DNA of 64,000 nucleotides from Diphasiastrum complanatum (Eukaryota > Streptophyta > Lycopodiopsida > Lycopodiales > Lycopodiaceae). This document shows positions 8,591 to 21,579 of this stretch, one piece after another (position 1 is the stretch's first letter; every line of letters starts with the position of its first letter). Location of the stretch: NCBI GenBank assembly GCA_029204225.1, contig CM055100.1, positions 51,955,260 to 52,019,259 on the forward strand. The letters are read 5' to 3'. The notes under the pieces are model-generated. The model was not told the origin of the DNA. It ran no database searches and was given only the letters and a program-made list of their open reading frames with translations. The translations under genes and the position numbers were made by a program.

Positions 8591-10697
8591 TCTGGTTGAG
8601 AATTTTTGACTCTGTGAAAATTTGAGACTATGTAATTTGAAACATTCAACAAAATTTTATTTTTAAAGAAATCTCTTTTATTTAAAAGATTATTGTACAA
8701 AATGTTTATTTATTATATGTTTTTAATTATCTTTTTGGTGAATGATTTTATTGTTAAATAATATTTGGTAGAATTTTAGCATTTCTTTTTTAATACTAGA
8801 TTTGTTTAGTTTACTTGATTCCTAAAATACAAATATCAAATTACAAACAACGTCTAAAATTTATGTTTGTTTTTTTGTTGTTTTTTATATAAAAATATAA
8901 AATTTTAAATTTTACAATCACTTGCTTAATCTATCAACTATTTTACATAATAATTAATTGCACACAAATGATATTTTTATTTTTTGTGCTATACTTGCTT
9001 GATCTAACAACTATTTTACTTAATAACAAATTGCACACAAGTGATATTTTTATTTTTTGTGCTATTTTAGTGTAAAATTTTAAAAATATTTTAACTAACT
9101 GCAAAATATACAATCTTGCAAAATAATAAATTCATTTTTGAATTTAGAATTCAAAAAGCACTTGAATTTCAAAAAATTGTAAGTTCACAAAAAAAAATTG
9201 GGTCTTGTGCCATTTCTAATTTCATAAGATTTCGTGTTGAATGTGAATGTTGCCTTCCACTTTAACAGTGCATGTGAGAGAATGAAAGAGTGGAAGGACG
9301 TCAGTTTAATAGCATGAAGGGTCAAACCACATGAATGTTCAATAGCAAGGAGCTATTTTTGGAGAGCCATAAGCTTAAAGATTGGTTTCCCTTGCATTTT
9401 TTTATTGTAAATGTAGAAGTCAACCCATCATAGAGAAGATCTTTATATATATTACACATCCATTAGAGAGTTCGAATACTCTAAATCAAGTCCTAAGATC
9501 CACCAATGAAAAGAGAAAATCTTAGGTGTGATTAATTGCTACTTAGGCAGCTATGAGGATGTGTGTCAACCCTCCTATTATTCAATCATACATGGTCTTA
9601 TCTTGCAAGATACATGTCTCCCCATTGGTTTGAATCCATAGTACACAGATTGCTCTCTTTGTGGTGCGAAGCACGAAGCATCATTCAAGAGCCTAATATA
9701 GAATCACCATGCAATATTACACAATGTCAAATCTTTAAAATAGTTATATTAGAGATGTCGTTGTGATTGCTTTTTTCTCTTCTTTCTCCACAATGATTGC
9801 AAAAACTCTCGTTATTTTACTTCTAATGTGCTTCAATTGGCACTCCTCATCTAAAAAGAGAGATGGAAGAGTGAAAACAAGCATCCATCCACATATAAAT
9901 TTAGAGAAAGAACTATATGACACGCAAAGTAGTGATATCTTCTTATTATCATTTTAGGATTGAACAAGAAAACTTCTTGCGCACTGGAACACTCGTAGTG
10001 ATTGAAAAATCTTTCTTGATAGCATTCAACGTAATCTAGTGACAATCCCAACTTATAAGTATCATCTTTTGTCATATCATCTTCTGTCTTGAATGTGCCC
10101 AAGGACTGCATCTAACCGAGATTGTGTACAACCAATAATTCTATAATATTATGTGAAGTTGTCCATGTTGAATCATTCGTTGGTAAGATGAGACATCACA
10201 TCACATACTTACATCTCTCTCTTGCTAATTATACAAAAAATAGACTAACTTTGAGTGCAACAAAAGTCATAGTTGTGATGAAATGGTGCTTCAATTTTGC
10301 TTGCATTATTAGCTTTTGTGATGAGTTGGGTGTCCATTTTTTGAAATAGTGTCGAGCTACGATGTTTTAGCAACTACAAAGCTAATATGATTGCCACACA
10401 TGAGATGACATGGACTTTTCCAGTCTTGTAAAATGACATCCAAGTCTCCCTTAGGAAGTAGTAAGAACTTTTATATGTTAAGATATATAGTAAAGCTTTA
10501 ATTTGAGCCTTTTTCTAGTGGGACTCAAAGCCTTGACTTTAATGAAGTGTTTTAACTTCTAAAAAGATATGGAGTCGTTTTCCCCTAGCACTTTCAAAGG
10601 TTCCCTTTTCTTCGAGTGGCCCAGAAGAATTGCGATTCACTTTCAAGGTGAAGTAGGCATTGGATTAGTCACTTCCCACTTCCACTTAAGCTCCAGC
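8591..10697. other. AT-rich intergenic DNA
   Basis: I see no supported gene. Open frames are short and lack recognisable domains. The first 600 bases are very AT-rich and include a tandem duplication at 8921-9065. Confidence 0.5.
8921..9065 (+). repeat. 73-bp tandem duplication, AT-rich
   Basis: Two copies, 8921-8993 and 8994-9065, each run from CTTGCTT.ATCTA.CAACTATTTTAC through a shared ATGATATTTTTATTTTTTGTGCTAT-like end, with a few substitutions. Confidence 0.75.
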
Positions 10698-10699
10698 CT

Positions 10700-10771
10700 C
10701 CAAGATTGAGAAGTGCAAACATAACCACTCTAACTCCAAGATTGAGAAGTGCAAACATAACCACTCTAACA
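10700..10771 (+). repeat. 36-bp perfect tandem repeat
   Basis: The unit beginning CAAGATTGAGAAGTGCAAAC and ending CCACTCTAA occurs at 10701 and again at 10737. The CCACTCTAACAAACGT tail is then partly repeated twice more up to about 10795. Confidence 0.85.
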
Positions 10772-11387
10772 AACGTAGCCACTCTAACAAACGTCATTAA
10801 AGTGAAAAAGTTAATATGCAAAGTTCAAACTCAACCGTGAAATGTTAAACTCGTGAAACTCCAAACATATTTCTTTACAAATATAGACCTCATTAAGTGA
10901 TACGTTCTATGAGAGTATACACAATAACACGTTACAATAGGACTGAACTGTCAAACAACTATAAAATATAAGACAATAACCAGACGTATGTAACACTTGA
11001 TGCAGCTTCAGGTAAGCTCAGTATAACATTCCAATAAAACATGAAATAGTGTTACATGAAGATGAGGAAACATAAAAGCATCCAATTCTTAAGGCAACAA
11101 CAAAGACATACATTTACTTAAACTGGGGTACAACAATAATACGCCAATATTCAGCAAAAGGAGACAGGTCATGGTATTATCAACTACACACATCTACGTG
11201 CCTGCCTCATCACTTGACTGATCTGTGACACAAAACACCCAAAGTTACCATCACCTGATGTAAGTCAAACCAAAAGAAACCAAAAGAAGAAAGCTACAAC
11301 TTGATCAAAGACCATCCACTGCCAAGTGTTTGCAAGAGGAGTGATGCTTGAGGTTACATGAATCTCTCCTTGCGTTGATTTTCAACC

Positions 11388-12458
11388 TCAATACTCATCG
11401 TTTGCGAGAGGAGTGTGAGTAACTGGAACCAGGAAGATCTCCCCATATGTCCAACCAGCAAGAGATCCACCTATTAGAGGGCCAACCCAGTAGATCCAGT
11501 GATTCTGCCAGTTCCAGGTGACGAGAGCAGGTCCGAAGGAGCGTGCAGGATTCATGGATGCCCCGCTGAAAGGGGCTGCAGCTAAGATGTTTGCTAAAAC
11601 TATGAAACCTATGGCGATAGGAGCTATTCCGCCCACAGTGCCCTTGGCCCGGCTATCTACTGCAGTTGCATAGACTGTGAAGACCAATCCGAAAGTAGTG
11701 ACAATTTCCCAGACTAATCCTGTGATGACGCTTTCCTTGGCTCCCAGTGCATGCACAGGTACTACCTGCAATAACAAAACGCGGGGTTAGATGTAGAGTA
11801 TGTACTCTAGTAATTGAAGACATACTTCAGTAACTCGAGTAGATAGAGTTTCAATACCTCGCCGCTGGTAATAAACTTGAGGATTAGAGAAGCAGCAGCT
11901 GAGCCAAGAAGTTGAGCAATCCAATATAAACTTCCTCGTAAAAACGTAATTTGCCCTTCCACTGCTAGTCCGAGAGTCACGGCTGGGTTAACGTGCCCAC
12001 CTGAGATGTTAGCAGTGGCGGTAATCACGACAAATAAGGCTATTCCGTGTGCAAGAGCTATGGCTACCAAACCAGCTGGTGTAAGATCCCCCGGCGGAAG
12101 GATCTTTCCTGCACGTTCAATCTCAGCGAATTATTATACAGAATCGGCACTATGACTACAAACTTAGCACTTCTGAATAGCTCGCAAATTGGCTATATGT
12201 TAGATGTCGCATTCGAGGACTTGTATTCAGCCAAAAACTGGAATGGAGAGACATAAAAGCCTTCTGGATAAAAGTAGTCAAAACGGTGAGTTAATGTGAT
12301 AACACAATTCAGATAAGGAGTGAAAATAAACCGTATGCTATGGCTGAACCGACTCCAGCGAACACGAAGAGAAATGTGGCGAAGAATTCTGCCAAAACTG
12401 CCCTGAGAACATCAGGAGCTGTAGCCTCCTGAACTCCACCGATTGCAACTCTTCCCAT
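11388..12458 (-). CDS. tonoplast intrinsic protein (TIP) aquaporin
   Basis: A vacuolar-membrane water/solute channel of 251 residues in three exons: 12458-12332, 12108-11858 and 11765-11388. All introns are GT-AG and phases match (Tyr-Gly-Lys is rebuilt across intron 1; intron 2 is phase 0). Start is MGRVAIGG, directly before the first helix. The pore motifs are NPA at residues 83-85 (SGGHVNPAV) and 198-200 ([10 protein letters not shown]). The selectivity-filter positions read His63, Ile186, Ala195, Arg201. HIAR is the set known from TIP3 and TIP4 types, not TIP1 (HIAV) or TIP2 (HIGR). Six membrane helices are visible. No stop or frame break is seen, so this is the one intact cellular gene here. 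The subgroup needs a tree. Confidence 0.93.
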
Positions 12459-13080
12459 GTTGCCGTTGCTGCTCTAATCTGTCTGCTTTGAACAATGTTT
12501 CAGAGACCTCTTCCCTCTTTCTTCTATATGCGATTCCCCCGTCGCTCTCGCCAAGCAAAATCGAAATCTCTGGAAGCAGAGCAAACAAAGAGAAGACACG
12601 AGAGGAGAGAGAGAATGAGAAGGCGAAGGGGAGCGTGGCCCTTTAGTGCAGATGAGAATGGGATGGGTCATGGGGCCATGGGGCCACGGGTCCTTGTGGC
12701 TGGAGGCTGTTTCCACCGCCTTTTGGCCGCCCCTCCTTGTCTGTTCGCCACTGCGGGCCCTGGCCTGTCCCCCGTGGGACCATCCCTTAACAGGCTACAG
12801 ACGGTGAATCTTAGAGGATCCACCCTGGCTCGTCACAGTCACCGGTCACGGCGCTTAACCAGGAGCTCAGAACCGACACCTGTAAAGAGTCCATGGCCCC
12901 TACAAAGTACCACGATCCTCTAGTACTGGACAGGCTTTATCTCCGGTCGAACCATACTCAAACACGTGTACAGATAGATAAGGCAAACTGGAAAATAGTA
13001 CGCCAACTTCCGATGCTCTGAAAACCGGGGCAAAGTAATACGGTTGACAATGCAAAGTCGATTCCCTTATTTATTTACTA
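12459..13080 (-). promoter_or_regulatory. TIP upstream region / probable 5' UTR and promoter
   Basis: Upstream of the TIP start codon lies a pyrimidine-rich stretch on the coding strand (12540-12640), then a GC-richer block at about 12640-12960 unlike the AT-rich surroundings. I could not place a TATA box or transcription start with confidence. Overlapping open frames on both strands (about 12470-12920) are best explained by the raised GC content. Confidence 0.45.
12962..12969. promoter_or_regulatory. ACACGTGT G-box / ABRE-like palindrome upstream of TIP
   Basis: A perfect 8-bp palindrome with the CACGTG core, about 0.5 kb before the TIP start codon. In plants this core is bound by bZIP and bHLH factors and is common in abscisic-acid- or light-responsive promoters. 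One 8-mer can occur by chance, so the functional call is weak. Confidence 0.35.
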
Positions 13081-13856
13081 GGAAATTACATAAATTTTTT
13101 AAGATTGTTGAACTCAATGCATATATTTTTCTGGCCTATATATTAAGATTACATTTATATTTTTCTATGTCAAACTCATGAATATATATGCTATTGTATT
13201 GGCCTACGGAATAAGAACACATTCATTTTTGTTCTATATTGATGCAAGAAGAGTTCTCATGGAGCATCATATTAGTTTTCAAATCATTATAACATTTCAA
13301 AACAAAAAATCATTACAACCTATGCAAACATAATGATAAAGCCATAGTAAAATTTTTATCACCGTCTATAAAGCCAACTACATGTCTTGTTACTAAGTAA
13401 TTATTGTCAACTTTAGCACTACAAATTTGGACTCTCTTTATCTTAGTTCAATCATTGACTAAAACTTATATATCCCTTGTATTGTGATAACTACAAAAAA
13501 GTACATCGAAATACTAACTACTAAGTGATAAATAAAAAATAGTTCTAGAATGTTTGAATTAGCTCAAGTATAGCTAAAAATGCTCACTAGCTTTTAGTGC
13601 CTAAAAGTTGTATATAGTCCATGCAAGACCAACACAAACTTGTGTACATAGATTGAGGGAGCAATACTCCCCAAAGCAATCCTCTAAGAGGCTTTTACAT
13701 GTAACCAGCTATCTCACTATGTAGGCCGTTTTCCTCCATAGGCCAAAGGGCCCCAAGATAATGGGTGGTTGAATTTGAACTTTTCATGTAACTTGTGAAG
13801 GACCTCCATAGGAGTAATAAGTAGCAAATATAATGAATAGCCACAAAATTCACCAT
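13081..13856. other. AT-rich intergenic DNA
   Basis: Nothing recognisable; only short frames without domains. Confidence 0.45.
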
Positions 13857-14235
13857 AAATGTGGAAGTGCAAACCACATTTGAGAGGCAAAGTTGTGCAT
13901 TGTGATTGGGTAGAGACACTCCTCTCCATAGGTGAGAAGGCAACCAATTTTGCTATGGGGCCGATGCCTTGAATGCGTGCATACCTACTCACCCCAAGAC
14001 GAGGAGGAGATGCAAGAGCTCACCAAAAGGCCATGTCACTGGGGTAACAGACATCATATTTGTTGAAATGTCCATGAAGTCCACCTAAATGTGGAACTAC
14101 GGATCTACAAACACATTTGAGGAGCTAAGTCATGCATTGTGATTGGGTAGAGTAGGTCACAAGTGAGAATGAAATCCATTTTCCTGAGGGGTGGATATCG
14201 TCAATGTGTGCATATCCTCGACGCAAGATAGGTCA
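13857..14235 (+). repeat. diverged tandem duplication, about 225-bp period
   Basis: Two related copies (about 13857-13995 and 14085-14235) share AAATGTGGAA, GCATTGTGATTGGGTAGAG, GTGAGAA...AACCAATTTT-like and TCAATGTGTGCATA-like blocks in the same order. Confidence 0.6.
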
Positions 14236-14483
14236 AGATGATGCATGAATTCAGGCCAAGAGGCTCCCATTTTGACACCACCTTCACGGCCCAAGTGGGT
14301 GCATATGTGCATAAGAAGGTGTATGTAATAAGGTGCCCACGGGCAAGGCTTTCAAAATAATTTAGACATTAAAATCTATGGCCATGGTAAATAGATTTAT
14401 GGGTAATTGAGGTAGTTCCGTCTGCTTATTAGTTTTGTTGAGATGCTAATTATACATGTATTATGATACGAGTTGGGCAAATG

Positions 14484-14616
14484 ACGTTTTGCGTGGTAAG
14501 GAGTCATAGGCTAGGCCTGGAGGGGCCGAGACTATGATTCTTCACTAGGTAGCGTTCTGCCCAGTAAAGAGTCATGGGCAAGGCTCGGAGGGGCTGAGGA
14601 TATAATTTTTCACTAG
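14484..14616 (+). repeat. about 67-bp tandem duplication
   Basis: Copies at 14484-14548 and 14552-14616 share GCGT..TG, AGAGTCATGGGC-like, GAGGGGC.GAG and TTCACTAG blocks. Confidence 0.65.
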
Positions 14617-14659
14617 AGAGAATGTCATTTCATCTGCTCAGCTCATTTTGTTAGTTGCT

Positions 14660-14789
14660 GCTTTTTCACATGACTATTATGCAATAGAATTTGCATTTGA
14701 AAAACATAATCAATGCTTTTGAAGCTGAGCTTTTTTCACATGACCACTATGAAGCAAAATTTGAATCTGAAAAAACATAATCAATGTTG
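14660..14789 (+). repeat. about 70-bp tandem duplication
   Basis: Copies at 14660-14719 and 14729-14789 share CTTTTTCACATGAC, TATG.A..A.AATTTG and AAACATAATCAATG. Confidence 0.7.
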
Positions 14790-15192
14790 AAAACATTGGG
14801 TCCCCCTTGCTTTTTAAGATGCATCAACTATGCATCACTGCTAACTGAAGATACAGATACCTTGTTCAAACTTCAGTTTGTGTGGCACCTCTTCTCGTAA
14901 AGTTTAAACTCAGCTGAAATAGTATTACAATCTTAGTTATAAAAAATCAGGCCAGTACTTTGCCGAGTGAGATGGCAAGAACATTACCGTACCTATAATC
15001 AAGTATCAAGGGTGAACAAGTACCAAAAACTATAATGAATGTGGCGTGCCGCGTGGAGAGTCTATAGATCAATCTCTAGAAAGTTCGAAGGAAGGAAATA
15101 AAAATGAAAGAAGGGTAATTACACAGACACGTCCATTTCTGTGGATTTTGATAGTTTACAGAAATCATTAGTATAAAGACTTTCACAAAAAG

Positions 15193-15554
15193 TCATTCTC
15201 TCATACGGCAAAGTCCAAACTTTTCTGTCACTATTGGTAAAAATTCTTGTTTAAATCTGCGTGGCATTTTGTCTTTCCAATGGATGATGGATCGCTGCAA
15301 GTTGTCATAAATGTTAAACGCAAAAGCATTTTCAAACTTATCGTTCTGAAGACCGGACTCTGAGCCTGTCCTGGACCTTTTTTTTTTGTGGAGCGACTCT
15401 TTTGGAAGACAATGAAAGAATTTGCCTTTACACTAATGCAAAGCACATGGAATATGTCATCAAATTTTGAATTTTGAGGCAATTGTTCAAGCCTAGGTTC
15501 ATGATTGACGTGTAAGGTACATAACATGATGGTGACCGTCAGGCAATACATCAA
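15193..15554 (-). pseudogene. unrecognised protein-coding remnant with one frameshift
   Basis: On the minus strand an open frame starts at 15554 and reads LPQNSKFDDIFHVLCISVKA, then SFIVFQKSRSTKK. It reaches a run of ten T/A bases at 15378-15387. One frame over, the sequence continues as RSRTGSESGLQNDKFENAFA, YDNLQRSIIHWKDKMPRR and LPIVTEKFGLCRM, ending with a stop at 15193-15195. Both halves have balanced amino-acid composition, as real coding DNA does, and the shift falls exactly in the homopolymer. I do not recognise the family. A transposase C-terminus is one possibility. The shift could be a mutation or a sequencing error. Confidence 0.45.
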
Positions 15555-17329
<1,775 letters not shown>

Positions 17330-17620
17330 TATTTAGTGAATTACCAATGGTAGTGTAAGGATTGCCTAGTGAAGATCCGACTAGATCCTGTTGCAAGCAA
17401 CCAAAAGGACACCTGTGGGGCAAAACCACCCAATCAATAGGAAATGTCTAGTCAATACCCTAACTACTTCACCCCCATGCCATGGTGAATGAATGCAAGA
17501 GAGGAGGGGCTCCTGGATACAAGGATCAAAAAATCCAATAGGTAGATGGGCAAGTTTTCATTAGTATATATTCTCTCCCAGAAGGAGAGAATATTCTTCT
17601 TAGGATTCCCATGCAACCTA

Positions 17621-18815
17621 TGTTGGATTATTCTCTTTCCTACTAATCGACTAATCAGTTTTTAATCTTCATACAACTGTTTATCTAGTTCTACGAGTTT
17701 TTCCGTGTCTTTATACAATCTGCAGAATTTCAAATGTTTTTACACAGTCTGCAGAAATACATGGAGTTTGACAACAATGTCGCATTTTCTCTCTACAAAC
17801 CCGATGAAGTCACCTGTCATATATCTCGTGTAAAAATGAAGTGTCGGCTTTTTCGCATTTTTTGCCTGTCGGGATTTATGTGTAAAAATGCAGTGTCGCC
17901 TTTTTCGCATTTTTCGCTTGTCAGGAATTACGTGTAAAAATGCAGTGTCGCCTTTTTCGCATGTCAGGAATTACGTGCAAAAATGCAGTGTCGCCTTTTA
18001 CGTATTTTTTGCTTGTCAGAAATCACGAGTAAAAATGCAGTGTTGCATTTTTCGCCCGTGGCAGTTTACATTCATTTATGCAGAATGACAGTTTACATTC
18101 ATTTATGCAGACAGACTGTTTACGACCAATTGTCACCGCTTATTAACAAGCAACTTCCGAGAAGAACTGGATGAATGCCAACGGACACCAGCCAACTGGC
18201 AATCACATTTGATGACCTAATTACTTAGTATAAATCAGTTGTTCATACATCTCATTATCAATGTTATTGTGAATTGTGAGAGTGTTATCACATGACGCTT
18301 TCTGTGCTCTCATCAAGCAGATCGTTCACAATCAGAAAGTATTGTTGTTAGCTCTCTATCAAGCTTTCAAGCTTGAACTCTCTTGAGCATTCTAGCTCAG
18401 TCTTTTAGAGATTTATTTTAGAATTGCTAGTGCGCTATTGCTTATCAGCAGAGTTGCTTATTTCAGACTTATTCTCAGTTACTCAGAGACAACTTTAGAG
18501 TGCGCGATTTCTATCCACTATTGTCTTGCACTCATTAGCATCTGATCTTGTTTTCCTGAATCAATATTATTTTCTTATTGCATTCAGTTTGTGTTAGAAT
18601 GCATGCATCTCTGTATTGTTTTTGTAATTGATAGAAACTGTCTAAGAAATCAATACTTTATGTTTGGCTACGTAATCACTTAGTATCTAGCAAAAGTTAG
18701 TTGGTAAAGATTGGACGTGATTTCCATCACTACTACTTTGTTCAATTTTTGATAGGCGTAGTCATGCATTGGAAGTAGGAAGTTTTTGCATTCTATTACT
18801 CACCTATTTCTGACA
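17621..18815 (+). repeat. Copia-2 5' LTR
   Basis: Starts TGTTGGATTATTCTC and ends TTTCTGACA, directly before the primer site. The start matches the 3' LTR of Copia-11 (TGTTGGATTTATCTC on the minus strand, ending at 62531). Both also share CGTGTAAAAA..AGTGTC and TTTATGCAGACAG motifs, so they belong to related families. A likely TATA box (AGTATAAATC) lies near 18228. The 5-unit tandem array at 17828-18063 enlarges this copy. Confidence 0.75.
17828..18063 (+). repeat. five ~52-bp tandem units inside Copia-2 LTR
   Basis: Units begin GTGTAAAAATGCAGTGTCGC and continue CTTTTTCGCATTTTT.GCTTGTCAGGAATTAC. Starts lie near 17828, 17880, 17932, 17975 and 18026; the third unit lacks about 8 bases. A second small duplication follows (CAGTTTACATTCATTTATGC twice, 18060-18110). 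Confidence 0.8.
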
Positions 18816-18828
18816 TAGTATCAGAGCG
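18816..18828 (+). other. Copia-2 primer-binding site
   Basis: TAGTATCAGAGCG directly follows the LTR. It differs from the initiator-Met tRNA site TGGTATCAGAGCC at the second and last positions. Confidence 0.8.
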
Positions 18829-18966
18829 TTGATTCTTCTTCAAGGCCTAATACTATTTCGATATCAAAGCGAAAAGCTCTAATACTTGATATCTTTTGCG
18901 ATATCAAATTGATATCATATTCTTCAGTTCCTTTTATCCTTTCAGTATTAGAGAATTGATTTCCTG

Positions 18967-19730
18967 TTGTTGGCATTACTACATCTTAGCATCATCAATA
19001 CAATCGACAGACTAAGTTCTAGATGGCAAAGTAAAGCTGGTCTTATCGCAGACAAGCTAAATGGATCCAATTATCATTTGTGGAAATTTAAGATGAAGAC
19101 CTTGCTAATCGCCAACGAGTTATGGGATGTTTTTACAAGTATCGAAGTGAAACCTGAATACGACACATAAGACTCAAAATGGAAATCAAAGGACGGTAAA
19201 GCTTTCACACTTATTATCCTCAATATATCAGATACTCAAATTGGCCACATAGCTGAAGCTAAAACTTCGAAGGAAGTTTGGGACATCTTGAGCTCACTAT
19301 ATGATGTGAGAGACGTAACTACCAAGTTACATCTTCAAAGTAAATTCTTCACACTGAAGATGTCAAATGGTGATTCTCTTCAAAATCATATTAACCAGTT
19401 TAAGAATCTCTTGCAACATATGACCACTGTCAGATCAGTCATAGATGATCAAGACACAATTATGACATTGCTTTCAAGCCTGCCCTCTACATATGAGAAC
19501 TAGGTGATGATCATCATGACACACTCAGATTTAACTCTTATTAGACTTATCACTATGTTGCTACAAAAAGATAATCGAAGAAGTCAAGCACTTCGTCTAC
19601 CTCTTCGTCTCATGCTCTATATGTCAACAAGGGCTCGAAACAACAGAAGCAGAAAAGCTCCAAGCAGTCGACATCAAATCAGAATCAGACTCAAAGTCAA
19701 GAACAATCATCAAATCCACATTCGTCAAAG
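18967..19730 (+). pseudogene. Copia-2 Gag, broken
   Basis: The frame reads LNGSNYHLWKFKMKTLL near its start, the usual copia Gag opening. After an in-frame stop near 19168 it continues in the same frame with ISDTQIGHIAEAKTSKEVWD, then TTKLHLQSKFFTLKMSNGDS and FKNLLQHMTTV. A TAG stop at 19501 and frame drift then break it. The zinc-knuckle piece (FCRYCKRNNHEIQDCRIL, a CX2CX4HX4C pattern) is readable at 19737 in another frame. Confidence 0.75.
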
Positions 19731-19736
19731 AAGAAG

Positions 19737-20405
19737 ATGTTTTGTAGGTATTGCAAACGCAATAACCATGAGATCCAGGATTGCCGAATTCTCAAAGCAA
19801 AGAATGCAGCCAAGCAACCTGATCAACGAGCAAATACAATTATAGCATCTCCTCAAGTTGAAATGGATGAAGGCGCTTTTATGGTCACAGACAAATACAC
19901 GAATTCAGATGACTCGTGGTTTCTAAATTTTGGAGCTACTCAACATATGACCAATCGTCGTGAGATTTTCCAATTCTATATGTCTTACAGCACAAAGAAG
20001 TATGTTCATCTTGGTGATGATAGTACTTAGGTGAAGGTACTATAAGATTGAGATTCCAGCATGATCAATTTAAACTATTGTCAAAAGTCGTGTATGTTCC
20101 TAAACTCTCTACAAAGCTGTTATCAGTAAGTAGAATTACAGATTTAGGTCATAAGCTTGAGTTTGAGTCTGATCAATGTAGAATTATCGATAGGAGTAAG
20201 AAGATCCTTGCACTCGGCAAGAGGCATGAATACTTATATAGATTGGCACATTGTTATTCTGATTCTAGTCAAGCTTTGAAAATCTCTGTTCTTGTCAATA
20301 AGGCATTACTATGACATCATCGCTTAGGACACTTGAATTATGCATCTGTTTCAAACATGTACAGACAATCCATGGCTCTTGATCTCGACTATCCTTCTGG
20401 TAAAG
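19737..20405 (+). pseudogene. Copia-2 protease and GAG-pre-integrase remnant
   Basis: The zinc knuckle is followed by the protease active-site segment SWFLNFGATQHMTN, where the family has D-S-G-A; the catalytic Asp is Asn. After a stop at 20027 the flap region continues (VYVPKLSTKLLSVSRITDLG) and then the pre-integrase region (LGKRHEYLYRLAHCY). A stop in the HHCC entry (near 20311) precedes HHRLGHLNYA. The sequence ends at the tail-to-tail junction. Confidence 0.75.
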
Positions 20406-21573
20406 TCGATCTATTAGATCTAAGGATCTGTATCTTTTTTAAAGTGTGTCGCTCTGCGAATGCCACAAACTTCTTGAAAGAATCAAATACTCCGGATTTC
20501 TTCTTCAAGTAGTAGATCGTGGTCATTCGACTGTAATCATCTATGAACATTAGAAAATATCTCGAACCTGAGAGCAAATCTGTTTTCATCGGTCCACACA
20601 CATCAGAGTGGACGAGCTCAAGAACTTCTTTGGCTCTTCTTCCTTCGTGTGTGAATGGATTTCGATGTTGCTTGCCTTTCTGACAAGCTTCACAGAACTC
20701 AGCCTCTGGCCTTGAAATCTTGAGACCTGTGACAATGTCCTTTCTGTTCATGTCATACAGGCTCCGCATGTTCAGATGATACATTCTTCTATGCCAGAGC
20801 TGATCTTCATTTTTTGAAGCATTTAATATGCTTTCAGAGTTGCTGATTATTTTGGCCTGGTAGAGATGTCCTTCTCTGCATCCGACAATCAGCAACTTGT
20901 TTGTCGTCTTCTCAATCATACGGCAAGTGTTGTCGTCGAACAAAACTCGAATACCTAGATCTTCCATCTTGGAGACAGATAGCAGATCCTTTCTGAGTGA
21001 GGGCACATAGAGTGCTCCTGGCAGCTCTGCTTGGCCTGACAGTGTTTGTAGCTGTAGAGAGCCGATGCCTTTGGCATTGTGTCTGCCTCCATCACCTAGA
21101 ATCACTGCTCTGTCGTTTTCGAGTTCGCGAAAGTTGATCAAAATCTTCTTGTTGCAGGCTATGTGAGATGTTGCTCCTGAATCGATGACTACATCGTAGT
21201 CGTGTTCAGAGTAGCTTGTTGAAGCTTCGTGGAGTATCGTGAAAGCTTCGTCATCTCTTTCAGCATCCTTTGATGACTCTGCAACGTTTGCCTTTTCAGC
21301 TTTGTTTTTTCTTTTTGGGTTGAATCTGTAGCTGTATGCAAAATGCCTTTTCTTCTTATAGTGCATGCAAGGTATTGCTGGATTGAACCAACATTTGTTG
21401 GCCGTATGGCCTGGTTTGTGACAGTGATCGCAGGAAGAAGATTGTTGATTTGAGAACTTCGTCTTCTCGAATCTTGGCTTGTTTTTGTTCTTCTTCTTTT
21501 CTTTCGTGAAGAGAGCCTTCTCTTGATCACTGCTTGCCTCTCCTTCGTCTCTCATCAGTCTCTCATCCGACAA
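20389..21573 (-). CDS. Copia-3 zinc knuckle-protease-integrase partial polyprotein
   Basis: 394 codons, open throughout. In order: a basic linker; zinc knuckle CDHCHKPGHTANKC (about residue 50); protease active site VVIDSGATSHIA with an intact DSGA; flap and VPSLRKDLLSVSKMEDLG; HHCC finger LWHRRMYHLNMRSL...CEACQKGK; integrase core with the first catalytic Asp in LVHSDVCGPM and FIDDYSRMTTIYYLKKKS; ending KKIQILRSN, where the second catalytic Asp would be (Asn here). The last 6-7 residues (RSTLPEG) are foreign, from across the junction. Confidence 0.85.
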   Translation of the reverse strand: MSDERLMRDEGEASSDQEKALFTKEKKKNKNKPRFEKTKFSNQQSSSCDHCHKPGHTANKCWFNPAIPCMHYKKKRHFAYSYRFNPKRKNKAEKANVAESSKDAERDDEAFTILHEASTSYSEHDYDVVIDSGATSHIACNKKILINFRELENDRAVILGDGGRHNAKGIGSLQLQTLSGQAELPGALYVPSLRKDLLSVSKMEDLGIRVLFDDNTCRMIEKTTNKLLIVGCREGHLYQAKIISNSESILNASKNEDQLWHRRMYHLNMRSLYDMNRKDIVTGLKISRPEAEFCEACQKGKQHRNPFTHEGRRAKEVLELVHSDVCGPMKTDLLSGSRYFLMFIDDYSRMTTIYYLKKKSGVFDSFKKFVAFAERHTLKKIQILRSNRSTLPEG

Positions 21574-21579
21574 GACTGA

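Larger units (their letters stand above)
17621..20408 (+). mobile_element. Copia-2: 5' LTR, gag, protease; truncated before integrase
   Basis: A plus-strand Ty1/copia element with a roughly 1.2-kb 5' LTR, primer-binding site, gag with zinc-knuckle region and protease, entering the GAG-pre-integrase region (HHRLGHLNYASVSNMY near 20320). At about 20408 it runs directly into the minus-strand Copia-3, tail to tail. Integrase, RT, RNase H and the 3' LTR are absent. Confidence 0.85.

Noticed and set aside
9471-9490. GAGTTCGAATACTC, which looks like a tRNA T-arm
   Set aside because: No acceptor stem, anticodon arm or D-arm can be built around it.
12443-12923. Overlapping 67-142 codon frames on both strands upstream of TIP
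   Set aside because: They overlap each other in several frames, show no domain, and fall in a GC-richer promoter/5' UTR block where stop codons are rare by chance.
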